This document shows positions 1-6,111 of a stretch of 10,673 nucleotides of DNA, in pieces. The DNA lies in assembly GCA_043818215.1 (NCBI GenBank), contig JBDRGC010000116.1, forward strand, positions 1 to 10,673, written 5' to 3'. A program made the translations under genes and the position numbers. Source of the stretch: JBDRGC01 sp043818215 (GTDB taxonomy: Bacteria > Chloroflexota > Anaerolineae > Anaerolineales > UBA11858). Each line of letters begins with the position of its first letter. The first letter of the stretch is position 1. The notes beneath the pieces are model-generated. The model did no database searches. It worked only from the letters and a program-made list of their open reading frames with translations, and had not been told where the DNA came from.

Positions 1-620
1 GGATACAAGAGGCATATCGTATTCTCTCACCCCACGGAACACTTTATTTTCACATCGATTATAGAGAAGTACACTACTGCAAAATCCTTCTTGATCAAAT
101 TTTTGGACGAAATTATTTCCTGAACGAAATTATTTGGGCTTATGATTATGGAGGAAAATCCAAAAGCAAATGGCCCGCAAAACATGACAATATCCTCGTG
201 TTTGTGAAAAATTCAAAGAACTACACATTCAATGTTGAAGATATTGATCGCATTCCTTACATGGCACCTGGCCTTGTTGGGGCAGAAAAGGCTAAACGCG
301 GCAAGCTCCCTACCGACACCTGGTGGCATACGATTGTAGCAACCATGGGTAAAGAGAAAACAGGCTACCCTACCCAAAAACCAATAGGTATCCTAAATAG
401 AATAATAAGTGCATCTTCCAACAAAGGCGATCTTGTTTTGGATTTCTTTGCAGGCAGTGGGACAACTGGTGCAAGTTGTCTAGAATTAGGGCGTCGGTTC
501 ACCCTGATAGACAATAACGAACAAGCCCTGCAAGTTATGGCCCAAAGATTCAGAAATTGGCCCTCCATCGAATGGATAGGGTTCGATCCAACCCCGTACC
601 AAGGAACGAGAATTAGATAA
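1..620 (+). CDS. DNA methyltransferase, beta-type N6-adenine/N4-cytosine, C-terminal part
   Basis: The reading frame is open from base 3 to the TAA at 618-620 and the 5' end lies outside the window, giving about 205 visible residues. Near the C-terminus, at 441-467, is the AdoMet-binding motif I, DFFAGSGTT, preceded by YPTQKP at 366-383 and a TDTWWHTI segment. This order is typical of beta-group DNA amino-methyltransferases, where the catalytic (D/N/S)PP(Y/W) motif IV comes before motif I; motif IV should therefore lie just left of the window. The enzyme would transfer a methyl group from S-adenosylmethionine to adenine N6 or cytosine N4 in a specific DNA site. Whether it belongs to a restriction-modification pair or is an orphan cannot be seen, and no restriction enzyme gene follows. 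The DNA looks AT-richer than the genes to its right, which fits horizontal acquisition (inference). Confidence 0.9.
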   Translation, partial: IQEAYRILSPHGTLYFHIDYREVHYCKILLDQIFGRNYFLNEIIWAYDYGGKSKSKWPAKHDNILVFVKNSKNYTFNVEDIDRIPYMAPGLVGAEKAKRGKLPTDTWWHTIVATMGKEKTGYPTQKPIGILNRIISASSNKGDLVLDFFAGSGTTGASCLELGRRFTLIDNNEQALQVMAQRFRNWPSIEWIGFDPTPYQGTRIR

Positions 621-645
621 CTTGAGCGTTCGTATCCTAACGCGA

Positions 646-743
646 GTGCCGGTTGAGTAGCGCAGGCACACGTTTTTCGTGCCGGAGCCGACCTATGCAG
701 GTACTGCGCACCTGCACTTGACGTAGGTACAAGTGTCGAAACC
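646..743 (+). repeat. GGTTGAGTA...TCGAAACC interspersed repeat, forward copy
   Basis: The copy begins with GCCGGTTGAGTA (648-659) and ends with GTGTCGAAACC (733-743). A second copy lies on the opposite strand at 785-830, and the same 12-base start recurs exactly at 4532-4543. The interior contains a 7-bp hairpin (TGCAGGT 696-702 with ACCTGCA 710-716). It also contains a 29-bp unit (709-737) that recurs at 6193-6221 and appears inserted just before the repeat's end. No reading frame of note crosses it. Similar GGTTGAGTA-type spacer repeats occur in several bacterial genomes; that link is from general knowledge. Confidence 0.65.
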
Positions 744-784
744 CAGAGGATTACGGCAAATGAGCTAATTTTCGCGTCCCGCTT

Positions 785-830
785 GGTTTCGATATGGCTC
801 TCCGTCCCTCCGAGCTTACTCAACCGGCGC
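785..830 (-). repeat. GGTTGAGTA...TCGAAACC interspersed repeat, reverse copy
   Basis: On the minus strand this runs from GCCGGTTGAGTA (828-817) to TCGAAACC (792-785), matching both ends of the forward copy at 646-743 but with a shorter, different interior. The two copies face each other across about 40 bp, so 648-828 forms a large inverted repeat whose 12-bp outer arms match perfectly. The rest of the 621-937 spacer holds only the terminator at 887-914 and no gene that I can support. Confidence 0.65.
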
Positions 831-886
831 TATGTCCAAATTTGGAAATGGGTAAGTTATTTAATCCCCGTTCCTAATTACAACAA

Positions 887-914
887 ACGGCCCCCTGATA
901 AAGCAGGGGGCCGT
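887..914 (-). terminator. Strong intrinsic terminator hairpin, probably bidirectional
   Basis: ACGGCCCCCTG (887-897) pairs perfectly with CAGGGGGCCGT (904-914) around a 6-base loop, an 11-bp GC-rich stem. It lies 23 bp beyond the stop codon of the minus-strand GTPase gene (938-2257) and is followed on that strand by TTTGTTGT. On the plus strand it is followed by TAATTTTTGT, a better T-tract, so it could also stop rightward transcription from the methyltransferase side. Confidence 0.85.
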
Positions 915-937
915 AATTTTTGTACACGCAGGAGATT

Positions 938-2257
938 CTATTTTCCAAACTTTTCTTTCAACAGCTCCTCCAACGTGGGCTGACCGATTTCTTGCAGCTC
1001 GTAGCGCACGCGCTGAGAGGGCTTGTTGATCTTGAGGACGTGTCCCAAGTCGATGGGTGTGCCGATGATGACCAGATCGACATCGGCGTTGTTGATGGTT
1101 TGCTCCAACTCATGAATCTGCTCATCACCGTAGCCCATGGCCGGCAGCACGTTGCCAGTAGTGGGGTACTTTTCGTAAGTAGCCTTGATGGAGCCAACTG
1201 CGAAGGGGCGGGGGTCGACAATTTCGCCCGCGCCGAAGCGGCGGGCAGCTACCCAGCCGGCGCCGTAGGCCATCCCACCGTGAGTCAACGTGGGGCCGTC
1301 CTCCACCACGAGAACACGCTTCCCTCGAATGGCCGCGGGGTCATCCACAAATAGAGGAGAAGCTCCCTCGATAAATACGGCCTCGGGGTTGATGGCGCTC
1401 AGATTGTCGCGCACCGTGATAATGTCGTCCGGGGCAGCAATGTCCACCTTGTTGATCACAAATACGTCGGCGGTGCGGGCCACTGTCTCTCCGGGGTGAT
1501 AGGAAATCTCGTGCCCGGGGCGGAGAGGGTCAGCAACCACAATATTGAAATCTGAGACGTAGAACGACAAGTCGTTGTTGCCGCCATCCCAAAGAATAAT
1601 ATCGGCTTCCTTTTCAGCCTGCCGCAAAATAACTTCATAGTCCACACCGGCATAGATGATCACACCGTTGACAATATGAGGCTCGTATTCCTCGCGCTCT
1701 TCGATGGTGCATTCATATTTATCGAGGTCGCTGAGATTGGCATATCGCTGCACGATCTGCTTGGTGAGATCACCATAGGGCATGGGGTGGCGAATTGCGG
1801 CCACTTTGTAGCCCATGTCACGCAGGACATCGGAAACCCGGCGGGTGGTCTGACTCTTGCCGCAACCTGTGCGCACCGCACACACCGAAACGACCGGCTT
1901 CGTGGACTTGATTTGAGTATTCTCGGTGCCCATCAAATGAAAGTCAGCGCCTGCGGCCAGAACCTCGGATGCTTTGTGCATCACATATTCGTGAGTCACA
2001 TCACTGTATGCGAAAACGACCTGGTCAACGTTCTTTTCTTGAATCAATTTGACCAGATCGCTCTCGGTGTAGATGGGAATCCCCCCAGGGTAGAGTTCTC
2101 CAGATAACTCCGGGGGGTAAACTCGACCTTCGATATTGGGGATTTGGGTCGCCGTGAAGGCCACAACTTTATAATCAGCGTTGTCACGGAAGAAAACGTT
2201 GAAGTTATGAAAGTCGCGCCCTGCGGCGCCCATGATGATGGTACGGATGGGGGTCAT
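938..2257 (-). CDS. COG2403-family P-loop GTPase, cyclic 2,3-diphosphoglycerate synthetase-like
   Basis: This 439-residue protein resembles the family of predicted GTPases (COG2403) that includes archaeal cyclic 2,3-diphosphoglycerate synthetase, an ATP-using enzyme making the intramolecular anhydride of 2,3-bisphosphoglycerate. An N-terminal Rossmann-like segment with GAAGRDFHNFN (residues 10-20) is followed by a Walker A loop RTGCGKSQ (129-136), an acidic IILWDGGNND strand (220-229) and an NKVD guanine-specificity-like motif (269-272). The length is close to that of the archaeal enzyme (about 460). ATG 2257 is preceded at a good distance by AAGGAGAT (2274-2267). A terminator hairpin follows the stop codon. 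The gene lies downstream of argS on the same strand but is separated by a 200-bp repeat-filled spacer, so co-transcription is uncertain. Family assignment is firm from the motifs; the actual substrate in bacteria is not settled by sequence. Confidence 0.83.
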   Translation of the reverse strand: MTPIRTIIMGAAGRDFHNFNVFFRDNADYKVVAFTATQIPNIEGRVYPPELSGELYPGGIPIYTESDLVKLIQEKNVDQVVFAYSDVTHEYVMHKASEVLAAGADFHLMGTENTQIKSTKPVVSVCAVRTGCGKSQTTRRVSDVLRDMGYKVAAIRHPMPYGDLTKQIVQRYANLSDLDKYECTIEEREEYEPHIVNGVIIYAGVDYEVILRQAEKEADIILWDGGNNDLSFYVSDFNIVVADPLRPGHEISYHPGETVARTADVFVINKVDIAAPDDIITVRDNLSAINPEAVFIEGASPLFVDDPAAIRGKRVLVVEDGPTLTHGGMAYGAGWVAARRFGAGEIVDPRPFAVGSIKATYEKYPTTGNVLPAMGYGDEQIHELEQTINNADVDLVIIGTPIDLGHVLKINKPSQRVRYELQEIGQPTLEELLKEKFGK

Positions 2258-2295
2258 GTTTTGCTTATCTCCTTGATTTGGGGGGGATTGGGGGC

Positions 2296-2422
2296 CAGTA
2301 GATCAGTAAATCAGTAGATCAGTAAATCAGTAGATCAGTAAATCAGTAGATCAGTAGGTCAGTAAATCAGTAGATCAGTAGGTCAGGGATCAGTAGACCG
2401 GTAGACCAGTAGATCAGGGACT
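2296..2422. repeat. 8-bp tandem repeat array (CAGTARRT)
   Basis: Eleven uninterrupted octamers run from 2296 to 2383. Units 1-7 alternate CAGTAGAT and CAGTAAAT, making a 16-bp higher-order unit, and two units are CAGTAGGT. A 7-base unit CAGGGAT (2384-2390) breaks the phase, and four degenerate units follow (2391-2422). The array fills most of the spacer between argS and the GTPase gene. The alternating order suggests expansion by duplication of the 16-bp pair. Confidence 0.93.
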
Positions 2423-2452
2423 GCTTCCTGATCCCTGGTTTACTGATCCCTG
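2384..2452. repeat. Nested inverted repeat at the end of the octamer array
   Basis: CAGGGATCAGTA (2384-2395) is perfectly complementary to TACTGATCCCTG (2441-2452). Inside it, GATCAGG (2412-2418) pairs with CCTGATC (2427-2433). The structure begins six bases beyond the argS stop codon (minus strand), so it could act as a 3' hairpin of the argS transcript. It lacks a U-tract, so I do not call it an intrinsic terminator. Confidence 0.6.
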
Positions 2453-2457
2453 TCCTC

Positions 2458-4230
2458 TCACATCACTTCCGGCGCTTCGATGCCCAGCAAGTTGAGCATA
2501 TTTGCAATCGACTGCCTGGCCGCGGCGACCAGGTGCAAGCGGAAAGTGCGCACATCCGGTTCGGCCTGTATCACCGGGCATTGCCGGTAGAAATGATTGA
2601 AAGCCCGCGCCAGTTCGTAGGCCTGATTGGTGATATGCAAAGTCTTGTACTCGGCAGCAGCCCGCTGAACCACGTCAGGGGTGCGAGATATTAGATCGAT
2701 CAATTGTACTTCGGCAGGGTCAAGATTATAGTTTGGCGTGCCAACGTTTGCAGATTCGAAGGCTGGCAGGTTTGCACGTCTCAAAATACTATTGGCCCGC
2801 ACGTGGGCATATTGGATGTATGGAGCAGCCTGCCCGTTGAAATCCAGGGCAGTCTCCCAATCGAAGGTCACGGTTTTGGTGCTATCGCGGGCCAGCATAG
2901 GATATTTGAGCGCGCCCAAACCGACAGCACGGGCTACAGATTGTTTCTGCTCGGCGGTCAAGTCGGGGTTCTTCTCCTCGACCACTGCCAAAGCCCGGGC
3001 ATCGGCTTCACGAATCAAATCTTCCAGAAGCACCACTGTCCCATCGCGGGAGGCCATGACCACGTTACCCGGCAGGTTGACGATTTCGTAAGCCAGATGG
3101 TGACATTGTTTGGCAATATCATAGCCGGCTATCTCTAAAATCTTCCACACTTGCTGAAAGTGCATCGACTGGCGCACGTCAACCACGTAAATGGAACGGG
3201 TCAAATCGTACTCTTCGAACTTGAGCACTGCCAGGGCCAAGTCTTCCGTCTGGTAGAGCGCCGTACCATCCGACCGCAGAACCACCATCACGCGGTACTT
3301 TTCCTTGTCGAGGCCTAGTAAATCGTCGATGCGGACGATGACTGGCCCCTCGGGACTTTCGTCCTCGGCGATACCCCGCGCGATCAACTCCTCGACCAAT
3401 TTCTTGCCGGGCTGCTCCACCTCGCTGTTGGAATACAAGCGGTCAAAGCGAATATCGAGAGTTTTGTACAGATCATCGAAGCCATCCAGCGACCACTGGC
3501 GGGTTTCCTTCCACAGGGCAACCACCTCGGGATCGCGGTTGTCCCAGCGGGCGTACAGTTCCCGCACCTGCGCTTCAAGGTCGGGGTTCTCTGCGAGGCG
3601 GCGGCTGGCCTCGGCGTACAGGTCCCCCATCCAGCGGGTGATGTCCTGTTCAGGCTTCTCTCCCGGATGGAAATGGATGTAATTCCACAACCACTTGATA
3701 ACATGCAGGCCGATATCGCCGTAGAAATTCGCCCGCACCACTTCGTAACCGGCAAACTCTAAAATCCGGCAAATAATATCGCCTAAAATTGCACTCCGCA
3801 GATGACCGACGTGAAAAGCCTTGTGAGTGTTGGGCTGCGAAAACTCGACCATCACCCGCTCGCCTGTGGCTGCGCCGCGCCCAAAATCCGCGCCCTGCTC
3901 CAACACAGTCCCTACAACCTGGCGGCTGAATTCGCCCGGCGAGAAATATAAGTTGAGATAACCTCTAACCGCTTCAGCCCGATCAAAACCGATGGAAGTG
4001 CCTAAATATGCAACCACGCCTTCGGCGATTTCCTGGGCGCGTTGAGGGACGATCACCCTTTTTCCCGAACGTGCTTCCTGGGCTGCCAATTGAAAAAACG
4101 ATGTCGAAATGCCCCATTCCCCGCTGAAAGGAATAGGAATCCATTTTAGTTCCCCAGAATAGGGAATATCATTTTTGGCACAGTAAACTTGAATTTTTTT
4201 CGATATGTTTTGTTGTTTGACTTCGAACAT
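2458..4230 (-). CDS. argS: Arginyl-tRNA synthetase
   Basis: This class I synthetase charges tRNA-Arg with arginine using ATP in the cytoplasm. From ATG 4230 it has 590 residues, a usual ArgS length. Visible parts are an N-terminal additional domain (about 1-110), the HIGH signature as HVGH (140-143) within QPNTHKAFHVGHLRSA, then FYGDIGLHVIKW (169-180). Next come catalytic-domain strands with LRSDGTALYQTEDL (318-331), the KMSKS-equivalent loop MASRDGTVV (392-400) and an anticodon-binding DALR domain from YIQYAHVRANSI (471-482) to LLGIEAPEVM (581-590). The frame stays open to 4332, but the extra 34 codons read 7-bp repeats and the edge of a hairpin repeat, so I chose 4230. A modest AGG lies upstream of it. 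The loop lacks the canonical lysines, which is common in ArgS. Confidence 0.96.
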   Translation of the reverse strand: MFEVKQQNISKKIQVYCAKNDIPYSGELKWIPIPFSGEWGISTSFFQLAAQEARSGKRVIVPQRAQEIAEGVVAYLGTSIGFDRAEAVRGYLNLYFSPGEFSRQVVGTVLEQGADFGRGAATGERVMVEFSQPNTHKAFHVGHLRSAILGDIICRILEFAGYEVVRANFYGDIGLHVIKWLWNYIHFHPGEKPEQDITRWMGDLYAEASRRLAENPDLEAQVRELYARWDNRDPEVVALWKETRQWSLDGFDDLYKTLDIRFDRLYSNSEVEQPGKKLVEELIARGIAEDESPEGPVIVRIDDLLGLDKEKYRVMVVLRSDGTALYQTEDLALAVLKFEEYDLTRSIYVVDVRQSMHFQQVWKILEIAGYDIAKQCHHLAYEIVNLPGNVVMASRDGTVVLLEDLIREADARALAVVEEKNPDLTAEQKQSVARAVGLGALKYPMLARDSTKTVTFDWETALDFNGQAAPYIQYAHVRANSILRRANLPAFESANVGTPNYNLDPAEVQLIDLISRTPDVVQRAAAEYKTLHITNQAYELARAFNHFYRQCPVIQAEPDVRTFRLHLVAAARQSIANMLNLLGIEAPEVM

Positions 4231-4270
4231 TGGATGACCTGTTGTATGGATCACAATTCCGCGGGACGGT

Positions 4271-4305
4271 GTGCGTGGTGCGTGGTGAGTGAGGCGTGGT
4301 GCGTG
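4271..4305. repeat. 7-bp tandem repeat (GTGCGTG), left array
   Basis: Five heptamers in phase: GTGCGTG at 4271, 4278 and 4299, GTGAGTG at 4285 and AGGCGTG at 4292. It lies in the probable argS leader, upstream of the chosen start codon. Its inverted counterpart lies at 4398-4422, on the far side of the hairpin repeat 4318-4383. Confidence 0.85.
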
Positions 4306-4317
4306 ATCCCATAAACT

Positions 4318-4383
4318 GTCATTGCGAGGCACGAAGCAATCTCACACTCTGCAGGAGGAGATTGCTTCGTACCTCACAAGGAC
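4318..4383. repeat. ATTGCGAGG / GAAGCAATCTC hairpin repeat
   Basis: Arms 4318-4343 and 4358-4383 are inverted copies matching at 23 of 26 positions around a 14-base loop; the inner 13 bp (ACGAAGCAATCTC and its complement) are perfect. Elements with a TTGCGAGG...GAAGCAATCTC core are widespread spacer palindromes in many bacteria (general knowledge). If argS is transcribed from the -10 site at 4456-4464, this hairpin would be in its 5' untranslated region. Confidence 0.88.
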
Positions 4384-4397
4384 AAATAGTAGTTTTC

Positions 4398-4422
4398 TCA
4401 CGCTTCACGTTTCACGCCTCAC
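4398..4422. repeat. 7-bp tandem repeat (TCACGNN), right array, inverted to the left one
   Basis: Units are TCACGCT (4398), TCACGTT (4405), TCACGCC (4412) and a final TCAC. The last 18 bases, 4405-4422, are complementary to 4289-4306 at 15 of 18 positions. The two arrays thus act as outer arms around the hairpin element at 4318-4383. Confidence 0.75.
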
Positions 4423-4455
4423 ATACCATTCCCGGGCGATTTTTACGTGGCTGCA

Positions 4456-4464
4456 ATTATACCA
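4456..4464 (-). promoter_or_regulatory. Possible extended -10 promoter for argS
   Basis: On the minus strand the sequence reads TGGTATAAT, a consensus -10 hexamer with the TGN extension. It is about 225 bp upstream of the argS ATG. No good -35 hexamer lies 16-18 bp further upstream, which extended -10 promoters can tolerate. It overlaps the edge of an 18-bp tandem repeat, so chance cannot be excluded. Confidence 0.4.
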
Positions 4465-4503
4465 TCCCCGCAGGGGGTACCATCCCCGCAGGGCGTACCA
4501 TCC
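4461..4503. repeat. 18-bp tandem repeat, 2.4 copies
   Basis: Units ACCATCCCCGCAGGGGGT (4461-4478) and ACCATCCCCGCAGGGCGT (4479-4496) differ at one base, and a partial third unit ACCATCC follows (4497-4503). Together with the elements at 4271-4422 and the GGTTGAGTA fragment at 4532 it fills the 398-bp gap between argS and the phosphoribosyltransferase gene. I see no gene in this gap. Confidence 0.85.
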
Positions 4504-4531
4504 TATAAGCGTCCAGCTAAAGCCAGCGATC

Positions 4532-4574
4532 GCCGGTTGAGTACCCTGAACGAAGTAGAATTGCTGGTGAAACC
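4532..4574 (+). repeat. Degenerate copy of the GGTTGAGTA repeat
   Basis: GCCGGTTGAGTA (4532-4543) is an exact match to the starts of the copies at 648 and 828. It is followed by CCCTGAACGAAGTAGAA and ends loosely with GAAACC (4569-4574) in place of TCGAAACC. Only the start is convincing; the end is a weak match. Confidence 0.5.
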
Positions 4575-4628
4575 GGGTGTTCGAGCGAGCAGTGACATAT
4601 TAATGCGTACCTTCCTGGTTTGCACAGC

Positions 4629-5147
4629 TCAATGGCTATCTCTCTCATCTCGCCATAGCGAGCAACACTTGTATTTCTTGCGCAATGAGCGGGTCACATC
4701 GTTATCATCTATATTGATTGCGGCTATTCCAGCGACGATTCCCCCTTGCCTTTCAACGAGTTGGATGGCGGCTTGCATTTGTGCCCCCGTTTCTACCCAT
4801 TCGTCAACGATAAGAACCCGGGTATTTGGCATGAGAGCGTTTGTTCCTAACTCAAGCGTTTTTCGTAAACCTGTATAATCAACAAAATCAACTGATTCTG
4901 ATTTTCCTGGCAGCTTGCCCCCTTTGCGAATGGGAATGAAACCTTTCTCAGCCCGTAGAGCAATAGCTGTTCCGAGAATAAAACCCAGGGCATCAATTCC
5001 TGCTACACAGTGGAATTCAGTGCTGGCAAAGTAGGAAAGGAAGCTATCTATCAACAATGAGAAGGCTTGATAATCCGCAAATAAGGGTGTTACATCATAT
5101 CGTAAACCTTGTGTGCGAGTATTTATTAATCGAAGATAATTGTTCAT
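4629..5147 (-). CDS. APT-like phosphoribosyltransferase with variant PRPP loop
   Basis: This 172-residue protein has the type I phosphoribosyltransferase fold signature. VLIVDEWVETGAQ (111-123) is the PRPP-binding loop, and GFIPIRKGGKLPG (69-81) matches the segment conserved in adenine phosphoribosyltransferases. GIDALGFILG (50-59) provides the first PRPP contact region. Such enzymes join a nucleobase to PRPP with release of pyrophosphate. The loop differs from the VVDDLLATGGT form of true APT: the second acidic residue is Glu, LLAT is WVET and GGT is GAQ. I therefore call it a member of the family with unknown base specificity. ATG 5147 begins MNNYLRLI; no clear Shine-Dalgarno sequence precedes it. 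Its codons look AT-richer than those of argS. Large repeat-filled spacers isolate it on both sides, so it is probably monocistronic. Confidence 0.83.
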   Translation of the reverse strand: MNNYLRLINTRTQGLRYDVTPLFADYQAFSLLIDSFLSYFASTEFHCVAGIDALGFILGTAIALRAEKGFIPIRKGGKLPGKSESVDFVDYTGLRKTLELGTNALMPNTRVLIVDEWVETGAQMQAAIQLVERQGGIVAGIAAINIDDNDVTRSLRKKYKCCSLWRDERDSH

Positions 5148-5182
5148 GGCATAGCATTACAGGTAATCGTTCACCCCCCTCT

Positions 5183-5273
5183 TGCCAAGGCTCTGCGTTG
5201 GCACGCCTGATCGGACGCACTGCCTCAACACGGAGCGTTGGGGGAGGCGTTCCCACGCTCCGGCGTGGGAACG
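5183..5273. repeat. Palindromic spacer repeat with CGTTCCCACGC hairpin
   Basis: CGTTCCCACGC (5248-5258) pairs perfectly with GCGTGGGAACG (5263-5273) around a 4-base loop, an 11-bp stem. A smaller stem, TGCCAA (5183-5188) with TTGGCA (5198-5203), precedes it. CGTTCCCACGC...GCGTGGGAACGAG palindromes are a known kind of spacer repeat in several bacterial phyla (general knowledge). It lies downstream of the hemolysin III gene and upstream of the phosphoribosyltransferase gene, so it could end or stabilise the hemolysin III transcript, but it has no U-tract on that strand. Confidence 0.8.
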
Positions 5274-5344
5274 AGAAAAGGGGATTGAAAAATTACAATT
5301 ACAGGGGTAGGGGACTCCGCGTGGAAGGAGGTGTGGGGGGGCCA

Positions 5345-5384
5345 GGGGAGTGGGACAGGGAGGGATGGGAGTGGAGGGTGAGGG
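5345..5384 (+). repeat. G-rich tract with loose 7-bp periodicity, G-quadruplex candidate
   Basis: The plus strand holds seven or more runs of three to four G separated by one to six bases, satisfying the usual G3+N1-7 pattern. GGAGTGG occurs at 5347 and 5368, 21 bp (three 7-bp units) apart, suggesting a degenerate heptamer array. It abuts the 3' end of the hemolysin III gene, whose transcript would carry the C-rich strand. Confidence 0.6.
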
Positions 5385-5385
5385 A

Positions 5386-6063
5386 TTAATGAGCTGGAAC
5401 CAGATACAAAAGAATGGCGAAATAGTGGCAAAGGCTGCCCCCCAGCACAAAGAGATGCCAGACAGCGTGCATGTAGGGAACTTTCTTCAGGGCATAGAAA
5501 ATCACCCCCACGGTGTAAGCCACGCCGCCCGCTGCTAGCCAGATCACTCCGCCCACGGGGATATTGGCCCATAATTCTTTCATCATTGCCACGCTTAACC
5601 AGCCCATCAAAATATAGGCCAACACTGATAATCTTTCGAAGCGCTGGATGAAAAAGGCTTTGAAACTGACCCCCAATACGGCCAGCCCCCAGATGATCAC
5701 CAGCAGAGTCCAACCTAACCTTCCCCGGATGCCCACCAGCAGAAAGGGTGTGTACGTGCCCGCAATGAGCAGATAAATAGCAGCGTGGTCAATGACCTTG
5801 AAGACATATTTCAGGCGCGGGCGCTGAAAACTGTGATACAGGGTCGAGGCCAGATACAAGATAATCAACGAGGCCCCGTAAATGCTGAAGCTGACAATCT
5901 GGTAAACATCGCCGCGCCTGGCTGCCAGAATCACCAGCACGACCAATCCGGCAATGCTCAAACCGGCGCCGATTCCGTGAGTGATGCTATGAGCGATTTC
6001 CTCGCCCAGAGTGTACAGCCTCAGCGAGGCGCGTTCTTTCAAGTTTTTTGGTTTCTGTGACAT
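5386..6063 (-). CDS. Hemolysin III family membrane protein (TrhA/PAQR-like)
   Basis: This 225-residue integral membrane protein has about seven hydrophobic segments and the hallmark metal-site residues of the HlyIII/PAQR family. These are EEIAHSITHG (21-30, with His25 and His29), STLYHS with Ser73 and His77, DHAAIYLLIAGTYTPF starting at Asp92-His93, and HAVWHLFVLGGSLCHY with His199, His203 and His213. Length and motif order match the family. Bacterial members have been linked to membrane homeostasis and, in some species, haemolysis; the eukaryotic relatives are hydrolase-like receptors. The start at ATG 6063 is supported by GGAG (6072-6069) five bases upstream. It is divergent from the winged-helix regulator gene, across a 262-bp spacer, so regulation by that neighbour is possible but unproven. 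Confidence 0.95.
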   Translation of the reverse strand: MSQKPKNLKERASLRLYTLGEEIAHSITHGIGAGLSIAGLVVLVILAARRGDVYQIVSFSIYGASLIILYLASTLYHSFQRPRLKYVFKVIDHAAIYLLIAGTYTPFLLVGIRGRLGWTLLVIIWGLAVLGVSFKAFFIQRFERLSVLAYILMGWLSVAMMKELWANIPVGGVIWLAAGGVAYTVGVIFYALKKVPYMHAVWHLFVLGGSLCHYFAILLYLVPAH

Positions 6064-6111
6064 GGTTGCTCCAAATGGTAATCGTTCAGGCTGCTGCTGA
6101 AAGTTGCTTCG

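Noticed and set aside
365..823. Minus-strand frame of 152 residues
   Set aside because: It is antisense to the methyltransferase motif I region and runs through the spacer repeats.
2296..2422. CRISPR array
   Set aside because: Units are 8 bp in direct contact with no spacers, so it is a simple tandem repeat.
4231..4332. 34-codon N-terminal extension of argS to ATG 4332
   Set aside because: The added residues are translated from the 7-bp array and the edge of the hairpin repeat, and the family N-terminus begins at MFEVKQQ (4230).
4561..4600. tRNA-like TTCGA word
   Set aside because: No acceptor stem or cloverleaf can be built around GTGTTCGAGCG.
4447..4878. Plus-strand open frame of 143 residues
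   Set aside because: It is antisense to the phosphoribosyltransferase and its start lies in the 18-bp tandem repeat.
5225..5713. Minus-strand open frame of 162 residues
   Set aside because: It crosses the G-rich tract and the CGTTCCCACGC hairpin and shadows hemolysin III in another frame.
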